Shown: positions 1-13,954, numbered from the stretch's first letter. The stretch: 64,000 bases of DNA from Rhodanobacter sp. LX-99 (GCF_018599185.1 NZ_JAHFVL010000002.1:558001-622000); one strand, 5' to 3'. Numbers and translations are program-made. Notes: generated by a model from the letters alone, not told the origin.

Positions 1-2124
<2,124 letters not shown>

Positions 2125-2134
2125 ACGGCCGCCC

Positions 2135-2470
2135 ATGCTGCGCTGGATCGCCCTGGTTCTGATCCTGCTGCTGATCGGGCTGCAGCTGAAGCTGTGGACC
2201 GGCAGCGGCAGCATGCACGAGGTGGACAGCTTGCGCGTGGCGGTGAAGAAGCAGACCGACGAGAACGCGAAGCTGCTGCAGCGCAACCAGGCGGTCGGCG
2301 CCGACGTGTTGGACCTCAAGCACGGTGACCAGGCGGTCGAGGCGCGTGCGCGCACCGAACTGGGGCTGATCAAGCCGGGCGAAGTGTTCTACCAGGTGGT
2401 CGAGCAGCCGGCCCGCGCCGGTAGCTCGCTACCGCCACCGCCACCCGCCACGCCTGCCGGATCGCCATGA
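2135..2470 (+). CDS. ftsB: Cell division protein FtsB
   Basis: Small bitopic divisome protein that forms the FtsQ-FtsB-FtsL complex in the inner membrane. The 111 residues show a very short cytoplasmic N-terminus, one transmembrane helix (about 4-19, ALVLILLLIGLQ), a periplasmic coiled coil (about 30-65) and a Pro-rich tail (PPPPPATP) at the C-terminus. The eno-ftsB-ispD order is conserved in gammaproteobacteria. The stop overlaps the ispD start by 4 bp (ATGA), which suggests translational coupling. Confidence 0.92.
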   Translation: MLRWIALVLILLLIGLQLKLWTGSGSMHEVDSLRVAVKKQTDENAKLLQRNQAVGADVLDLKHGDQAVEARARTELGLIKPGEVFYQVVEQPARAGSSLPPPPPATPAGSP

Positions 2471-3165
2471 GCGCGCCGGCGCTGTGGTGCGTGGTGCCGG
2501 CCGCGGGGCGCGGCGCCCGGGTCGGCGGTGACTGCCCGAAGCAGTACCTGCCGCTGGCCGGGCGGCCGCTGATCGCGCACACGCTGGAACGGCTCGCCGC
2601 GCATCCGCGGATCGCCGGCCTGCTGGTGACGCTGGCTGCCGGCGATGCGCAGTGGTCCGGCATCGACACGCTCAACGGCAAGCCGGTGCTGACCGCGATC
2701 GGCGGCGCGGAACGCAGCGATTCGGTGCTGGCCGGGATCGACGCCTTGCCCGCGTCGGTGGGCGCGGGCGATTTCGTGCTGGTGCACGATGCCGCGCGAC
2801 CGTGCGTGCGGCTGGCCGATATCGGCAAGTTGATCGAACTGGCCGGTGCCGTTGACGGCGGCCTGCTCGGTGCGCCGCTGCGCGACACGCTGAAGCGGGC
2901 GAATACGGCCGGCCGCAGCGAGTCGACCGAACCGCGCGACCTGCGTTGGCGCGCCTTCACGCCACAGATGTTCCGGCGTGGTCAACTGGCGATGGCGCTG
3001 CGCGAGGCGGTACGGCGCGGCGTGAACGTCAGCGACGAGGCGATGGCGATGGAGCGGGCTGGCTTCGCGCCGCTGCTGGTCGAAGGCGCCGAGGACAACA
3101 TCAAGGTAACCACGGCAGCGGACTTCGCGCTGGCCGAGTTCCTGCTTGCAAGGACAGTCGCATGA
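2467..3165 (+). CDS. ispD: 2-C-methyl-D-erythritol 4-phosphate cytidylyltransferase
   Basis: Transfers CMP from CTP to methylerythritol 4-phosphate in the MEP isoprenoid pathway. The 232-residue protein begins with the nucleotide-binding [10 protein letters not shown] loop followed by PKQYLPL. It has the DAARPCVR motif near residue 108 and ends with [16 protein letters not shown], typical of IspD. It overlaps ftsB by 4 bp and sits 10 bp before ispF, the enzyme two steps later. No domain is missing. Confidence 0.96.
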   Translation: MSAPALWCVVPAAGRGARVGGDCPKQYLPLAGRPLIAHTLERLAAHPRIAGLLVTLAAGDAQWSGIDTLNGKPVLTAIGGAERSDSVLAGIDALPASVGAGDFVLVHDAARPCVRLADIGKLIELAGAVDGGLLGAPLRDTLKRANTAGRSESTEPRDLRWRAFTPQMFRRGQLAMALREAVRRGVNVSDEAMAMERAGFAPLLVEGAEDNIKVTTAADFALAEFLLARTVA

Positions 3166-3175
3166 GGGCAGCCCC

Positions 3176-3649
3176 ATGAGGATCGGACAGGGTTTCGACG
3201 TGCATGCATTCGGCGAGGGCGACCACGTCACCCTGGGCGGCGTGCGCGTGCCGCATCGCCGCGGCGTGGTGGCGCATTCGGACGGCGACGTGGTGATCCA
3301 TGCGCTGTGCGACGCGATCTTCGGCGCGCTGGCGCTGGGCGACATCGGCCAGCATTTTCCGCCCACGGACGAGCGCTGGCGCGATGCCGACAGCCGCCAG
3401 TTCCTGCGCCATGCGGCGATGCTGATGGCGCAGCACGGCTACGCGCTGGGCAATGCCGACATCACCGTGATCGGCGAGGCGCCGAAGGTCGGCCCGCACG
3501 TGCAGGCGATGCGCGAGAACCTCGCCGCCGACCTGGACAGCGAGATCGGCCGCGTCAGCGTCAAGGCCACCACCACCGAAAAGCTCGGCTTCTGCGGCCG
3601 GGGCGAAGGGATCGCCGCGCAGGCGTGCGTCCTGCTGGAGCGCGCGTGA
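3176..3649 (+). CDS. ispF: 2-C-methyl-D-erythritol 2,4-cyclodiphosphate synthase
   Basis: Cyclises CDP-methylerythritol 2-phosphate in the MEP pathway. The ATG at 3176 gives 157 residues starting [12 protein letters not shown], the usual family N-terminus; an in-frame ATG 30 bp upstream would add an unconserved leader. The metal ligands D8, H10 and H42 and the active-site TTTEKLGF segment are present. The stop overlaps the GTG start of the following mgtE gene, so ftsB to mgtE reads as one transcription unit. Confidence 0.96.
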   Translation: MRIGQGFDVHAFGEGDHVTLGGVRVPHRRGVVAHSDGDVVIHALCDAIFGALALGDIGQHFPPTDERWRDADSRQFLRHAAMLMAQHGYALGNADITVIGEAPKVGPHVQAMRENLAADLDSEIGRVSVKATTTEKLGFCGRGEGIAAQACVLLERA

Positions 3650-5040
3650 CCGAAGTAGAGGCCCGCAGCGCCGCAAGCCGGCTGCACGACCAGCTCGAAG
3701 CCATCGTCGAGGTGCTGCGCCGGCACGACGACGAGAGCCCGCTGCCGGCCGAATCGCAGGCCGAATTGCGCCGGCGGCTGGACGAGCTGCATCCGGCCGA
3801 CATCGCGTTCATCCTCGAATCGCTGCCGCTGGACGACCGCCTGGCGGTCTGGCAACTGGTCAAGGCCGACCGCGACGGCGAGATCCTGCTGGAAGTGTCC
3901 GATGCGGTGCGCGAATCGCTGATCGCGGACATGGACCGCCACGAGATCCTCGCCGCGGTCGAACCGCTGGACGCGGATGAGCTGGCCGACCTGGTCGAGG
4001 ACCTGCCGACCGCGGTGCTGCCGGAGCTGATGGCGAGCCTGGGCACGCAGCAGCGCGAGCAGGTGCAGTCGGCGCTGTCCTACGAGGACGACCAGGTCGG
4101 CGCGCTGATGGACTTCGAGATGGTCACCATCCGCGAGGACGTGAGCCTGGAAGTGGTGTTGCGCTACCTGCGCCGCTGGGACGAATTGCCGGCGCAGACC
4201 GACAAGCTGTTCGTGATCAACCAGGACAACCTGCTCACCGGCGTGCTGCCGTTGCACTGGCTGCTGGTGAACCCGCCGGAGAAGATGGTCAGCGTGGTGA
4301 TGGCGCCGGACGTCAACACCTTCCACCCCACCGACGACGCCTACGACGTGGCGCAGGCGTTCGAGCGCTACGACCTGGTGACCGCGCCGGTGGTCGACGA
4401 GCGCGGCCACCTGATCGGCCGCATCACCATCGACGCGATGGTCGACGTGATCCGAGAGGAGGGCGAGAGCGAAGCGCTCAGCCGCGGCGGCCTGCGCGAG
4501 GAGGAGGACATCTTCGCCTCGGTGTGGGCTTCGCTGAAGAACCGCTGGTCGTGGCTGGCGATCAACCTGGTCACCGCGTTCATCGCCTCGCGCGTGATCG
4601 GCCTGTTCGAGGGTTCGATCGAACGCCTGGTGGCGCTGGCCGCGCTGATGCCGATCGTGGCCGGCATCGGCGGGAACTCCGGCAACCAGACCATCACCAT
4701 GATCGTGCGCGCGCTGGCGCTGAACCAGATCACCGCCGAAAGCGCGAAGCGGCTTTGGCGCAAGGAGCTGACCGTGTCGCTGCTGAACGGGCTGATCTGG
4801 GGCGGGGTGATCGGCATCGTGGCGTGGTTGCTGTACGACAGCGTATCGCTCGGCCTGGTGATGACCGCGGCGATGACGTTGAACCTGCTGCTGGCTGCGT
4901 TCGCCGGCGTCGGCATCCCGGTGCTGATGACGAAGTTCGGCCGCGATCCGGCGCTGGGCTCCAGCGTGCTGATCACCGCGATGACCGACAGCGGCGGTTT
5001 TTTCATCTTCCTTGGCTTGGCCACCGTCTTTCTGATGTGA
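3646..5040 (+). CDS. mgtE: Magnesium transporter MgtE
   Basis: Inner-membrane magnesium channel gated by intracellular Mg2+. The 464 residues show the acidic superhelical N domain (about 40-130), a pair of CBS domains (about 135-260) and five hydrophobic segments from about 285 to the end. The MgtE signature [10 protein letters not shown] lies at the start of the pore region. A GTG start at 3646, overlapping the ispF stop, matches family length; the same frame stays open upstream through ispF, but that part is out-of-frame ispF sequence and not protein. Confidence 0.93.
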   Translation: MTEVEARSAASRLHDQLEAIVEVLRRHDDESPLPAESQAELRRRLDELHPADIAFILESLPLDDRLAVWQLVKADRDGEILLEVSDAVRESLIADMDRHEILAAVEPLDADELADLVEDLPTAVLPELMASLGTQQREQVQSALSYEDDQVGALMDFEMVTIREDVSLEVVLRYLRRWDELPAQTDKLFVINQDNLLTGVLPLHWLLVNPPEKMVSVVMAPDVNTFHPTDDAYDVAQAFERYDLVTAPVVDERGHLIGRITIDAMVDVIREEGESEALSRGGLREEEDIFASVWASLKNRWSWLAINLVTAFIASRVIGLFEGSIERLVALAALMPIVAGIGGNSGNQTITMIVRALALNQITAESAKRLWRKELTVSLLNGLIWGGVIGIVAWLLYDSVSLGLVMTAAMTLNLLLAAFAGVGIPVLMTKFGRDPALGSSVLITAMTDSGGFFIFLGLATVFLM

Positions 5041-5081
5041 TGCCGGCCTGACCCGAATGCCGGCGCGGCCGGTGGAGTGCC

Positions 5082-6113
5082 ATGTCCGAATCCGAACTTG
5101 CCCAGGCCCCGCTGCCGTGGGCCTACGGCGCCCCGCCGTTGCAGGCGCGGTTGCGCAGCGTGCCGGAGGATTTCCAGGTCGAGGAGATTCTCGGCTACGA
5201 CGCCGACGGTGCCGGCGAGCACGCCTTGCTGTGGGTGGAGAAGCGCGGCGCGAATACCGACTGGGTGGCACGCGAACTGGCGAAATTCGCCGGCGTGCCG
5301 CAAGTCGCGGTGGGCTATGCGGGCATGAAGGACCGTCACGCGGTGACCCGGCAGACGTTCTCGGTACAACTGGCCGGCAAGCCCGATCCGGACTGGTCGG
5401 CGTTTCCGCACGCGGAAGCGAAGGTGCTGGCGGCGACGCGGCATTCGCGCAAGCTCAAACGCGGCGCGTTGCGCGGCAACCGTTTCGTGCTGGTGCTGCG
5501 CGACGTGCACGGCGACCGCGCGGCGGCCGAACAGGTGCTGGCGCAGATCGCCGCGCGCGGGGTGCCGAATTACTACGGCGAGCAGCGCTTCGGCCGCGAG
5601 GGCGGCAATGTGGCGCAGGCGCGGGCGATGTTCGGCGGACGCCGGGTGGATCGCGACAAGCGTTCGTTCCTGCTGTCGGCGGCGCGCTCGCAGATCTTCA
5701 ACAGCGTGCTGGCGGCGCGGGTCGAACGCGGCGCCTGGGACAGCCCGCTGGAGGGCGAGATCTGGTCGCTGGCCGGTTCGCGCTCGTGGTTCGGGCCGGA
5801 GCCGTTCACCGAGCTGCTGGCCGAGCGGCTGGTTCGCGCCGACATCCATCCGTCCGGCCCGTTGTGGGGACAGGGCGAGCCGCCGAGCCAGGGCGAGGCG
5901 GGTGCGCTGGAACGCGAGATCGGTGCGGCGTACGACGACCTGGCCGCCGGCCTGGCGGCGGCGCGGATGGACCAGGAACGCCGACCGCTGCGGCTGCTGC
6001 CGAAGGACCTGCGCTGGCACTGGCAGGGTGACGATGCACTGGAACTGTCGTTCGAACTGCCGGCTGGCGCGTACGCCACGGTGGTGGTGCGCGAACTGGC
6101 CTCGATCGTGTAG
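5082..6113 (+). CDS. truD: tRNA pseudouridine(13) synthase TruD
   Basis: Makes pseudouridine at position 13 of tRNA-Glu. The 343-residue protein carries the TruD family motif GYAGMKDRHAVT with catalytic Asp84, and GEQRFGREGGN further on. Length matches the family. The stop codon directly abuts the stop of the convergent Smr gene, with no bases between them, so neither transcript has room for a separate terminator. In many gammaproteobacteria truD sits beside ispF and surE, as here. Confidence 0.95.
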   Translation: MSESELAQAPLPWAYGAPPLQARLRSVPEDFQVEEILGYDADGAGEHALLWVEKRGANTDWVARELAKFAGVPQVAVGYAGMKDRHAVTRQTFSVQLAGKPDPDWSAFPHAEAKVLAATRHSRKLKRGALRGNRFVLVLRDVHGDRAAAEQVLAQIAARGVPNYYGEQRFGREGGNVAQARAMFGGRRVDRDKRSFLLSAARSQIFNSVLAARVERGAWDSPLEGEIWSLAGSRSWFGPEPFTELLAERLVRADIHPSGPLWGQGEPPSQGEAGALEREIGAAYDDLAAGLAAARMDQERRPLRLLPKDLRWHWQGDDALELSFELPAGAYATVVVRELASIV

Positions 6114-6659
6114 TCAGCCCTTGAGCAGGACGATCACCGCGCCGGTGCCACCCAGCGCCGGTCGCGCCGAGGCAAACGCGATCACGTCGTCGCGCCGGCG
6201 CAGCATGCGGTCGGTGAGGCCTTTCAACACCGGTCCGGCGGCTTTCGAGCGCAGGCCCTTGCCGTGCACGATGCGCACGCAGCGCAGGCCGTGCTGCTTC
6301 GCCTCGGCCAGGAAGGCGATGATGCTGGCCTGTGCGGCGGCGGCGTTCATCTGGTGCAGGTCGAGATCGTCCTGCACGCTGAACTGGCCGCGCTTGAGCT
6401 GGCGCAGCAGCTTCGGCGGGTAGCCGTCGCGCAGGTAGCCCAGTTCCTCGCCCACCTCGAGCAGGGCCGGGTCGAACGCCATGTCCAGCAATTCGCCGGG
6501 TACCGCGGCTTCGTCCGCCTCCAGCATGTGCGGGTGCGGCGCGGGTTTCGCAGGGGCCGGCGGCGCCGATACCGGAGCCAGCGGACGCACGTCGCCGACC
6601 GCCTCGCGGAACAGGCGGCTGTCGTCGTCATCGACCGGTGCGGATGGGCGGCGCTTCAT
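6114..6659 (-). CDS. Smr-domain endonuclease, SmrB/YfcN-like
   Basis: The 181-residue protein has a variable, Pro/Ala-rich N-terminal half and a C-terminal Smr domain (about 95-180) with DLHQ, the conserved HGKG loop and a GGTGAVIVLL strand. Smr proteins are RNA or DNA endonucleases; SmrB cleaves mRNA at collided ribosomes. The N-terminal LFREAVGDVRPL resembles SmrB. The usual DLHG motif reads DLHQ here, which is common in this subgroup but makes the exact subfamily (SmrA or SmrB) uncertain. It is divergent from surE and tail-to-tail with truD. Confidence 0.8.
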   Translation of the reverse strand: MKRRPSAPVDDDDSRLFREAVGDVRPLAPVSAPPAPAKPAPHPHMLEADEAAVPGELLDMAFDPALLEVGEELGYLRDGYPPKLLRQLKRGQFSVQDDLDLHQMNAAAAQASIIAFLAEAKQHGLRCVRIVHGKGLRSKAAGPVLKGLTDRMLRRRDDVIAFASARPALGGTGAVIVLLKG

Positions 6660-6811
6660 GCCCGCATGCTAAGTCAAAGCGCGTGCATGACGGGAAGGTG
6701 GAGATCGCGGCGAAGTGAAACCGGCGTCCCGCTCCGGTAAACTCGACGGGTGTGGCGCGCGCCGTGGGGTCATGGACAAGCGTGTCCGCAGTCCGTTTTC
6801 GATGGAGCATC

Positions 6812-7609
6812 ATGCGAGTTCTGGTCAGTAACGACGATGGCGTGGATGCACCTGGCATCCGCGTGCTTGCCGAGCGTCTCGGCGAAGTGGCCCAGGTGAC
6901 GGTGGTGGCGCCCGATCGCGATCGTTCCGGCGCCAGCAATTCGCTTACGCTCGATGCGCCGCTGCGCGTCTTGCCGATGGGCAACGGCTACTATCGCGTG
7001 GCCGGCACGCCGACCGATTGCGTGCACCTGGCGCTGGCCGGGCTGCTGGACGAAGAGCCCGATATGGTCGTGTCCGGCATCAACAACTCGGCGAACCTCG
7101 GCGACGACGTGATCTATTCCGGCACGGTGTCGGCGGCGATGGAAGGGCGTTTCCTGGGACTGCCGGCGATCGCGGTGTCGCTGGTCAGCCACGACCACAA
7201 GGGCGAGCATTACGACTCGGCGGCGAAGGCGGTGCTGCTGCTGATGCAGCGGCTGCTGGTCGATCCGCTGCCGGCCGACACCATCCTCAACGTCAACGTG
7301 CCGGATCGGCCGTGGGCACAGATCGAAGGCTTCGAAGTCACCCGGCTGGGGCGGCGTCACCGCTCCGCGCCGTGCATCGCGCAGACCGATCCGCGCGGGC
7401 GGCCGATCTGGTGGATCGGTCCGGCGGGCGAGGTGGACGATGCCGGTCCCGGCACCGATTTCAATGCCGTGCGGCGCGGCTTTGTTTCCGTCACGCCGAT
7501 CCATGTCGACCTGACCCGGTTCCAGGCGCTGGAGAAAGTCAGCAGCTGGATGCAGCCGCTGAGCGACGCGATGGCGGTGGGCCGGACCAACGACGACGAG
7601 GCGGCCTGA
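6812..7609 (+). CDS. surE: 5'/3'-nucleotidase SurE
   Basis: Metal-dependent nucleoside monophosphatase (also acting on short polyphosphate) linked to stationary-phase survival. The 265-residue protein starts [10 protein letters not shown] with metal ligands D8 and D9, S39 in RDRSGASN, and [13 protein letters not shown] (about 88-100) bearing the last ligand Asn. The ATG at 6812 was chosen over one 60 bp upstream because conserved sequence begins there. The surE-pcm-yqaA-nlpD order is the classic stationary-phase cluster; pcm starts 3 bp after its stop. Confidence 0.96.
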   Translation: MRVLVSNDDGVDAPGIRVLAERLGEVAQVTVVAPDRDRSGASNSLTLDAPLRVLPMGNGYYRVAGTPTDCVHLALAGLLDEEPDMVVSGINNSANLGDDVIYSGTVSAAMEGRFLGLPAIAVSLVSHDHKGEHYDSAAKAVLLLMQRLLVDPLPADTILNVNVPDRPWAQIEGFEVTRLGRRHRSAPCIAQTDPRGRPIWWIGPAGEVDDAGPGTDFNAVRRGFVSVTPIHVDLTRFQALEKVSSWMQPLSDAMAVGRTNDDEAA

Positions 7610-7612
7610 GCC

Positions 7613-8293
7613 ATGACCATGTATCCATTGCCTGCCGCGGACCTGAAGGGCGAGGGGATGACCTCGCAGCGCGCGCGCGATCGCCTCGCGGCGACCCTGA
7701 AAGATGGCGGCATCCGCGACCTGCGCGTGATCGAGGTGATCCGCAACCTGCCGCGCCACCACTTCATCGACCAGGCGCTGCATTCGCGTGCCTATGAGAA
7801 CGACGCGCTGCCGATCGGCCACGGCCAGACCATCTCGCAACCGTGGGTGGTGGCGCGCATGACCGAGGCGCTGCTCGAGTTCGGCGTGCCGCAGAAGGTG
7901 CTGGAGATCGGCACCGGCTCCGGCTACCAGGCGGCGGTGCTGGCGGCGCTGGTGCCGCAGGTGTTCACGGTGGAGCGGATCGAGGCCCTGCTGCGCCAGG
8001 CGCGCCGGCGCTTCCGCCAGCTCGGCCTGACCAACCTGCGTTCGCGCTACGACGACGGCAAGCTCGGCTGGCCGGACGAGGCGCCGTTCGACGCGATCAT
8101 CCTCACCGCCGCCGGCGACACCATTCCCACCCGCATCCTCGACCAGCTCAGCCCCACCGGCGTGCTGGTGGCGCCGGTCGGCTCGCCCAGCCGGCAGACG
8201 CTGATCCGCATGCGCGGCGACGGCCAGGGCGATTTCATCCAGGAGGAACTGGGCGCGGTCAGTTTCGTGCCGCTGCTGGGCGGGATCGGCTGA
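7613..8293 (+). CDS. pcm: Protein-L-isoaspartate O-methyltransferase
   Basis: Methylates L-isoaspartyl residues in damaged proteins, using S-adenosylmethionine, to start their repair. The 226 residues contain the SAM-binding motif VLEIGTGSGYQ (about 96-107), the substrate loop GHGQTISQPWVVA (about 69-81) and a VAPVGS strand towards the C-terminus. The N-terminus is about 15 residues longer than in E. coli, so an internal start is possible. Its stop overlaps the next start (TGATG). Confidence 0.95.
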   Translation: MTMYPLPAADLKGEGMTSQRARDRLAATLKDGGIRDLRVIEVIRNLPRHHFIDQALHSRAYENDALPIGHGQTISQPWVVARMTEALLEFGVPQKVLEIGTGSGYQAAVLAALVPQVFTVERIEALLRQARRRFRQLGLTNLRSRYDDGKLGWPDEAPFDAIILTAAGDTIPTRILDQLSPTGVLVAPVGSPSRQTLIRMRGDGQGDFIQEELGAVSFVPLLGGIG

Positions 8294-8901
8294 TGCGTCT
8301 GTTCGGGGCACTTTATGCGCGTGCGCTGAGCTGGGCACGCGAGCCAAGGGCGTTGTATTACCTGTCCGGGCTGAGTTTCGTCGAGTCGTTCATCTTCCCG
8401 ATTCCGCCGGAAGTGATGCTGGCGCCGATGATGCTGGGCAAGCGGCACAAGGCGTTCTTCTTCGCAAACATCAGCCTGCTGTTCTCGCTGCTGGGCGCAC
8501 TGGTGGGCTACGTGCTGGGCCATTGGGCGTTCCATGCGCTGCGGCCGGTGCTCGATGCGCTGCACCTGCTGGCACCGATCGAGCAGGGCGTGGCGACCTT
8601 GAGCAGGCAGATGGTCGAGCATCACTGGGGCATGTACGGCGTGCTGATCCTGGCCGCGTTGCAGCCGGTGGTGCCGATGAAGTTCATCACCTGGGCCTGC
8701 GGCATCATCGGTGTGCCGATCCTGCCGTTCCTGGCCTGCATCGGGCTCGGCCGCGGCAAGCGCGTGTGGTTGCTGGCGTTGTTGATCCGCCTGTTCGGCG
8801 AACGCGCCGAGCGGATCCTGCACAAGTACGTCGAATGGATCGGCTGGGCCGCGCTGGTCGTGCTGGCCTTGCTGCTGGTGTGGTGGTTCTGGCTGCGTTG
8901 A
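8293..8901 (+). CDS. YqaA-family (DedA/VTT-like) inner-membrane protein
   Basis: The 202-residue membrane protein has a short amphipathic start, the conserved SGLSFVESFIFPIPPEVML segment and about four hydrophobic helices. It belongs to the YqaA branch of the DedA/VTT superfamily; family members are implicated in membrane lipid homeostasis, but the transported substrate here is unknown. Translation is probably coupled to pcm through the TGATG overlap. A small yqaA-type gene between pcm and nlpD is usual in Xanthomonadales. Confidence 0.85.
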   Translation: MRLFGALYARALSWAREPRALYYLSGLSFVESFIFPIPPEVMLAPMMLGKRHKAFFFANISLLFSLLGALVGYVLGHWAFHALRPVLDALHLLAPIEQGVATLSRQMVEHHWGMYGVLILAALQPVVPMKFITWACGIIGVPILPFLACIGLGRGKRVWLLALLIRLFGERAERILHKYVEWIGWAALVVLALLLVWWFWLR

Positions 8902-8929
8902 GCGGCGCTGTCCGGGGGAGCGACGTCGC

Positions 8930-9946
8930 ATGAAAAAGACTGCCCGCATCGGTATGCTGGTGCGCATGGATCGATATCTTCAGTGCCTGGTAACTCTGGC
9001 CGTGACCGTGCTGCTTGCTTCCTGCGGCACCATGCGCAGCTCGGTCGTGGTGGAACCAACACCCGACAGCGGCTATGGCCCTCGCCCGGTCACCAGTGCG
9101 CCGACACCCGCCCGTACGCCGATACCGGGCGGCAACTACGCGGTGGTGCAGGGCGACACGCTGTATTCGATCGCGTTCCGCAAGGGCGTGGACTTCCGTG
9201 ATCTGGCGCAGTGGAACGGAATCGCCGCGCCATACACGATCTGGCCGGGACAACGGCTGACTCTTTCGCCGCCGACGAAGAGCCATGCCGCGCCGGTGGC
9301 TGCCGCCCCTGTCCACGCGGGTGGCGCGCCCGTGGCGGCAGCCCCGATGTTCGAGGCTGTGACCGCACCGTCGCCGTCGCCAGCCGGACCACCCGCAGCG
9401 ACATCCGCGAGCGTGCCGGCCACCTCACCGGCGATCACGCCGCCGTCAAGACCTGCCGCGCCGGCCGTTGCCGCCACGGCGACCACCGTGGTGCCGGTGG
9501 CAGGTGTCCCGGCTGCCGCACCGGCGACCATGCCGCCGCCCGCGCCGCCGGCCGCCGGCGTTTCACGCGTGGTCAGCAGCGTGCAGTGGCGCTGGCCGGC
9601 CGATGGCAGTCTGGTGGGCCGCTTCCAGAGTGGCGACGCGATTCCCGGCATCCAGATCGCGGGCAAGTCCGGCGATCCGGTGCGTGCCGCCGCCGATGGC
9701 GTGGTGGTGTACAGCGGCAACGGCCTGGTCGGCTACGGCGAGCTGGTGATCATCAAGCACAACGACAGCTTCCTGTCCGCTTATGGCCACAATCGCAAGC
9801 GCCTGGTCAAGGAGGGCCAGCGGGTCAGTGCCGGCCAGCAGATCGCCGAGATGGGATCGACCGGCACCACCCGCAACGAACTGGAGTTCCAGATCCGCAA
9901 GGACGGCAACCCGGTCGATCCGCTGGGATATCTGCCGCTGCGCTGA
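8930..9946 (+). CDS. nlpD: Outer-membrane lipoprotein NlpD, LysM-LytM amidase activator
   Basis: Activates the cell-wall amidase AmiC at the septum. The signal peptide ends in lipobox LLASC, with the lipidated Cys at 32; a LysM domain spans 69-113, a Pro/Ala/Thr linker about 114-215, and a LytM (M23) domain about 218-336. The zinc-binding residues of active M23 peptidases are missing (the HxH motif reads ELE, and the first His position reads IQIAGKSGD). That is known for NlpD, which regulates rather than cuts. A GGGGGAG ribosome-binding site precedes ATG 8930; ATG 8966 is an alternative. Confidence 0.93.
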   Translation: MKKTARIGMLVRMDRYLQCLVTLAVTVLLASCGTMRSSVVVEPTPDSGYGPRPVTSAPTPARTPIPGGNYAVVQGDTLYSIAFRKGVDFRDLAQWNGIAAPYTIWPGQRLTLSPPTKSHAAPVAAAPVHAGGAPVAAAPMFEAVTAPSPSPAGPPAATSASVPATSPAITPPSRPAAPAVAATATTVVPVAGVPAAAPATMPPPAPPAAGVSRVVSSVQWRWPADGSLVGRFQSGDAIPGIQIAGKSGDPVRAAADGVVVYSGNGLVGYGELVIIKHNDSFLSAYGHNRKRLVKEGQRVSAGQQIAEMGSTGTTRNELEFQIRKDGNPVDPLGYLPLR

Positions 9947-9962
9947 TCGCGGCGTGGATCGG

Positions 9963-10340
9963 TCAAGCCGGCGGCAGGATGAATCCGGCGATGACCCGGC
10001 GCCCTTCGCCGGCCAGCAGGTTGTAGGTGCGCGCGGCGGCGGCGTTGTCCATCACTTCGATGCCGATGCCCTTGCGCAGGAAACCGGCCATGAACGCGGC
10101 AGCCGGAAATACCTGGTGCTCGCCGGTGCCCAGGATCACCAGTTCGGGTTGCAACGCCAGCAGGGCTTCGACATGGCCGGCGTCCAGCGTGCCAGCGGCG
10201 GTGACCGGCCAGTTCTCGATCGCCCGATCGGGTGCGAGCAGGAAGCTGCTGGTGAGCTCGCGATCGATCAGGGTGACCCCGCGCGCGCCGACGCGGCGCA
10301 CGTAGAGATAGCCTTCGGGGCGTTCGAGCGACAGGTCCAT
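9963..10340 (-). CDS. Mth938-like domain protein (DUF498, Xcc1710-like)
   Basis: A 125-residue single-domain protein with the Mth938-like fold signature: [14 protein letters not shown] in the middle and a [15 protein letters not shown] segment. Homologues occur across bacteria and include the mitochondrial assembly factor NDUFAF3, but no bacterial biochemical role is settled. Its start overlaps the stop of yhbY (TGATG), so the pair is co-translated, running opposite to nlpD and rlmE. Confidence 0.82.
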   Translation of the reverse strand: MDLSLERPEGYLYVRRVGARGVTLIDRELTSSFLLAPDRAIENWPVTAAGTLDAGHVEALLALQPELVILGTGEHQVFPAAAFMAGFLRKGIGIEVMDNAAAARTYNLLAGEGRRVIAGFILPPA

Positions 10341-10636
10341 CAGCGTGGCAGGGCGATCTTCGGCTCGTCGGCGTTGCGGCGGAACAGCACGACGACATGG
10401 CCGATCTGGTGGATTTTTTCGGCCCCGGTGCCTTCGATCAGCACGTCGATCTGGGCCTGCCGTTCATCCTTGTCGCCACCGGACAGCTTCACCTTGACCA
10501 GTTCGTGGATGCCCAGCGCCTGGTCCAGTTCCTTGACCACGGCTGCGGTGGCGCCCTTGCTGCCCAGCAGGACCACCGGGCTCAGGTCATGGGCGAGGCT
10601 GCGCAGGTAGCGGATCTGCGAGGAGGAAAGGGCCAT
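10340..10636 (-). CDS. yhbY: CRM-domain ribosome-assembly RNA-binding protein YhbY
   Basis: A 98-residue CRM (YhbY) domain protein that associates with pre-50S ribosomal particles. The sequence begins [14 protein letters not shown] and has the GxxG-like loop LGSKGAT (about 24-30), LVKVKLSG, and a C-terminal [10 protein letters not shown] strand. It is divergent from rlmE, which modifies 23S rRNA. The same yhbY/rlmE(ftsJ)/ftsH neighbourhood occurs in E. coli, which supports the call. Confidence 0.93.
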   Translation of the reverse strand: MALSSSQIRYLRSLAHDLSPVVLLGSKGATAAVVKELDQALGIHELVKVKLSGGDKDERQAQIDVLIEGTGAEKIHQIGHVVVLFRRNADEPKIALPR

Positions 10637-10717
10637 GCGCTGGTGCTCGATTCGCGGTCAGTGAACGGCAAAGGGTATCATGCGGCATCCCGTTCCCCAA
10701 TCGGCGACTGTGACGAC

Positions 10718-11364
10718 ATGGCCCGCAGCAAGAGCAGCGCAGTCTGGCTGCGCGAACATTTCAATGACGAATATGTGAAGAAAGCCCAGGCCGAGGGTTT
10801 GCGTTCGCGTGCGGTGTACAAGCTGGAGGAACTGATCGAGCGCGATCACCTGCTGAAGCCGGGCATCAACGTGGTCGACCTCGGTGCGGCACCGGGCAGC
10901 TGGTCGCAGCTGGTGCGCAACCGGTTGGGCGACAGCGGCAGGGTGTTCGCGCTGGACATCCTGCCGATGCAGAGCATCGCCGGCGTGGATTTCCTGCAGG
11001 GCGACTTCCGCGAGGAATCGGTGCTGCACGAGCTCGAATCCCGCCTGGAGGGGCTCAAGGTGGATCTTGTACTGTCCGACATGGCCCCCAATATGAGTGG
11101 TGTGGCGCTGGCCGACCAGATCCGGGCGATGGATCTGGCCGAACTGGCGCTGGATTTCAGTCGACAATGGCTCAAGCCGGGCGGCTCGTTCCTGATCAAA
11201 TTGTTTCAGGGAGTCGGCTTTGACGATTACTTGCGCAGCTTGCGCGCGGACTTCACCCGCGTAACCATGCGTAAACCTAAGGCCTCCCGCGCGCGTTCGC
11301 GTGAGGTGTACGCACTGGCGGTGGGCCGCAAGCCTGCCCCGGTGTCACCGGGCGAGAACCGTGC

Positions 11365-11368
<4 letters not shown>
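10718..11368 (+). CDS. rlmE: 23S rRNA (uridine-2'-O)-methyltransferase RlmE (FtsJ)
   Basis: Methylates the 2'-O of U2552 of 23S rRNA late in 50S assembly. The 216-residue enzyme shows the SAM motif [13 protein letters not shown] (about 52-64) and the catalytic K-D-K-E set, seen as K35, D121 in [10 protein letters not shown], Lys in FLIKLFQG (about 161) and a C-terminal Glu in SREVY. The ATG at 10718 matches the family start; the longer open frame upstream is antisense to yhbY. The stop overlaps the ftsH start (ATGA). Confidence 0.96.
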
Positions 11369-13323
<1,955 letters not shown>

Positions 13324-13358
13324 CCGCCGCCGTTTGGACGGCCATACCGTTGCATTGG

Positions 13359-13385
13359 AAGAGGGCGGCCACTGGCCGCTCTCTT
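13359..13385 (+). terminator. Probable ftsH terminator
   Basis: An inverted repeat, AGAGGGCGGCC and GGCCGCTCTCT with a 3-nt loop and one mismatch, lies 36 bp after the ftsH stop. The following T content is weak (CTTGCGTTG), so it may be partly Rho-assisted. Confidence 0.5.
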
Positions 13386-13502
13386 GCGTTGCGCGCATCG
13401 AGCCTGTCGCCGTGCGTGCATGTGATAGCTGTGAAAGCGCCGCACCGGAGACCGTATTTGCCGGACATGAACAATTCGGTGAAGAAATTTTCACGAAAAG
13501 GG

Positions 13503-13531
13503 TTGACGCAAGCGGGTGGAGTCTGAATAAT
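13503..13531 (+). promoter_or_regulatory. Sigma-70 promoter of the five-tRNA operon
   Basis: TTGACG, a 17-bp spacer and AATAAT stand about 65 bp before tRNA-Arg(ACG). The region just downstream is GC-containing (TCCGC), compatible with the discriminator of stable-RNA promoters. No competing promoter-like sequence is visible nearby. Confidence 0.65.
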
Positions 13532-13595
13532 TCCGCTTCTTGCTTCACCGCCTCGATGCCCAGACATCCCGGCGATGAGGAAAACGGTTTTCAGT

Positions 13596-13672
13596 GCGCC
13601 CGTAGCTCAGTTGGATAGAGTACCTGGCTACGAACTAGGTGGTCGGGAGTTCGAATCTCTCCGGGCGCACCA
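13596..13672 (+). tRNA. tRNA-Arg(ACG)
   Basis: Cloverleaf of 77 nt with acceptor GCGCCCG/CGGGCGC, anticodon loop CTACGAA (anticodon ACG, expected to become ICG), T-loop TTCGAAT and encoded CCA. First gene of a five-tRNA cluster. Confidence 0.97.
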
Positions 13673-13852
13673 TTTTTATTCTGCGAGGCGGGGTGCTTGC
13701 ACCCCGTTTTGTTTTCAACGGGAAACCTGTACGGCTCCCCGCGAAAACGATGATCAAGAAACACAAGGTGTGCTTCGATACGGATTGACTGAGCGAGGCG
13801 GCACCCGTAACATTTCAAGGCTCCGGTGGTGGCATGGCCGGTGATTCGAAAG

Positions 13853-13929
13853 CGGGGTATAGCTCAGTCTGGTAGAGCGTTGCGTTTGGGACGCAAAAGT
13901 CGGGGGTTCGAATCCCTCTGCCCCGACCA
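13853..13929 (+). tRNA. tRNA-Pro(TGG)
   Basis: 77 nt with acceptor CGGGGTA/TGCCCCG, anticodon stem TTGCG/CGCAA, loop TTTGGGA (anticodon TGG) and encoded CCA. About 180 bp separate it from tRNA-Arg(ACG). Confidence 0.96.
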
Positions 13930-13954
13930 GCGAGACGTTCTACCTGCAGAGACT

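Noticed and set aside
3307..3645. An N-terminal extension of MgtE
   Set aside because: The open frame upstream of GTG 3646 is out-of-frame ispF sequence; MgtE homology begins after 3646.
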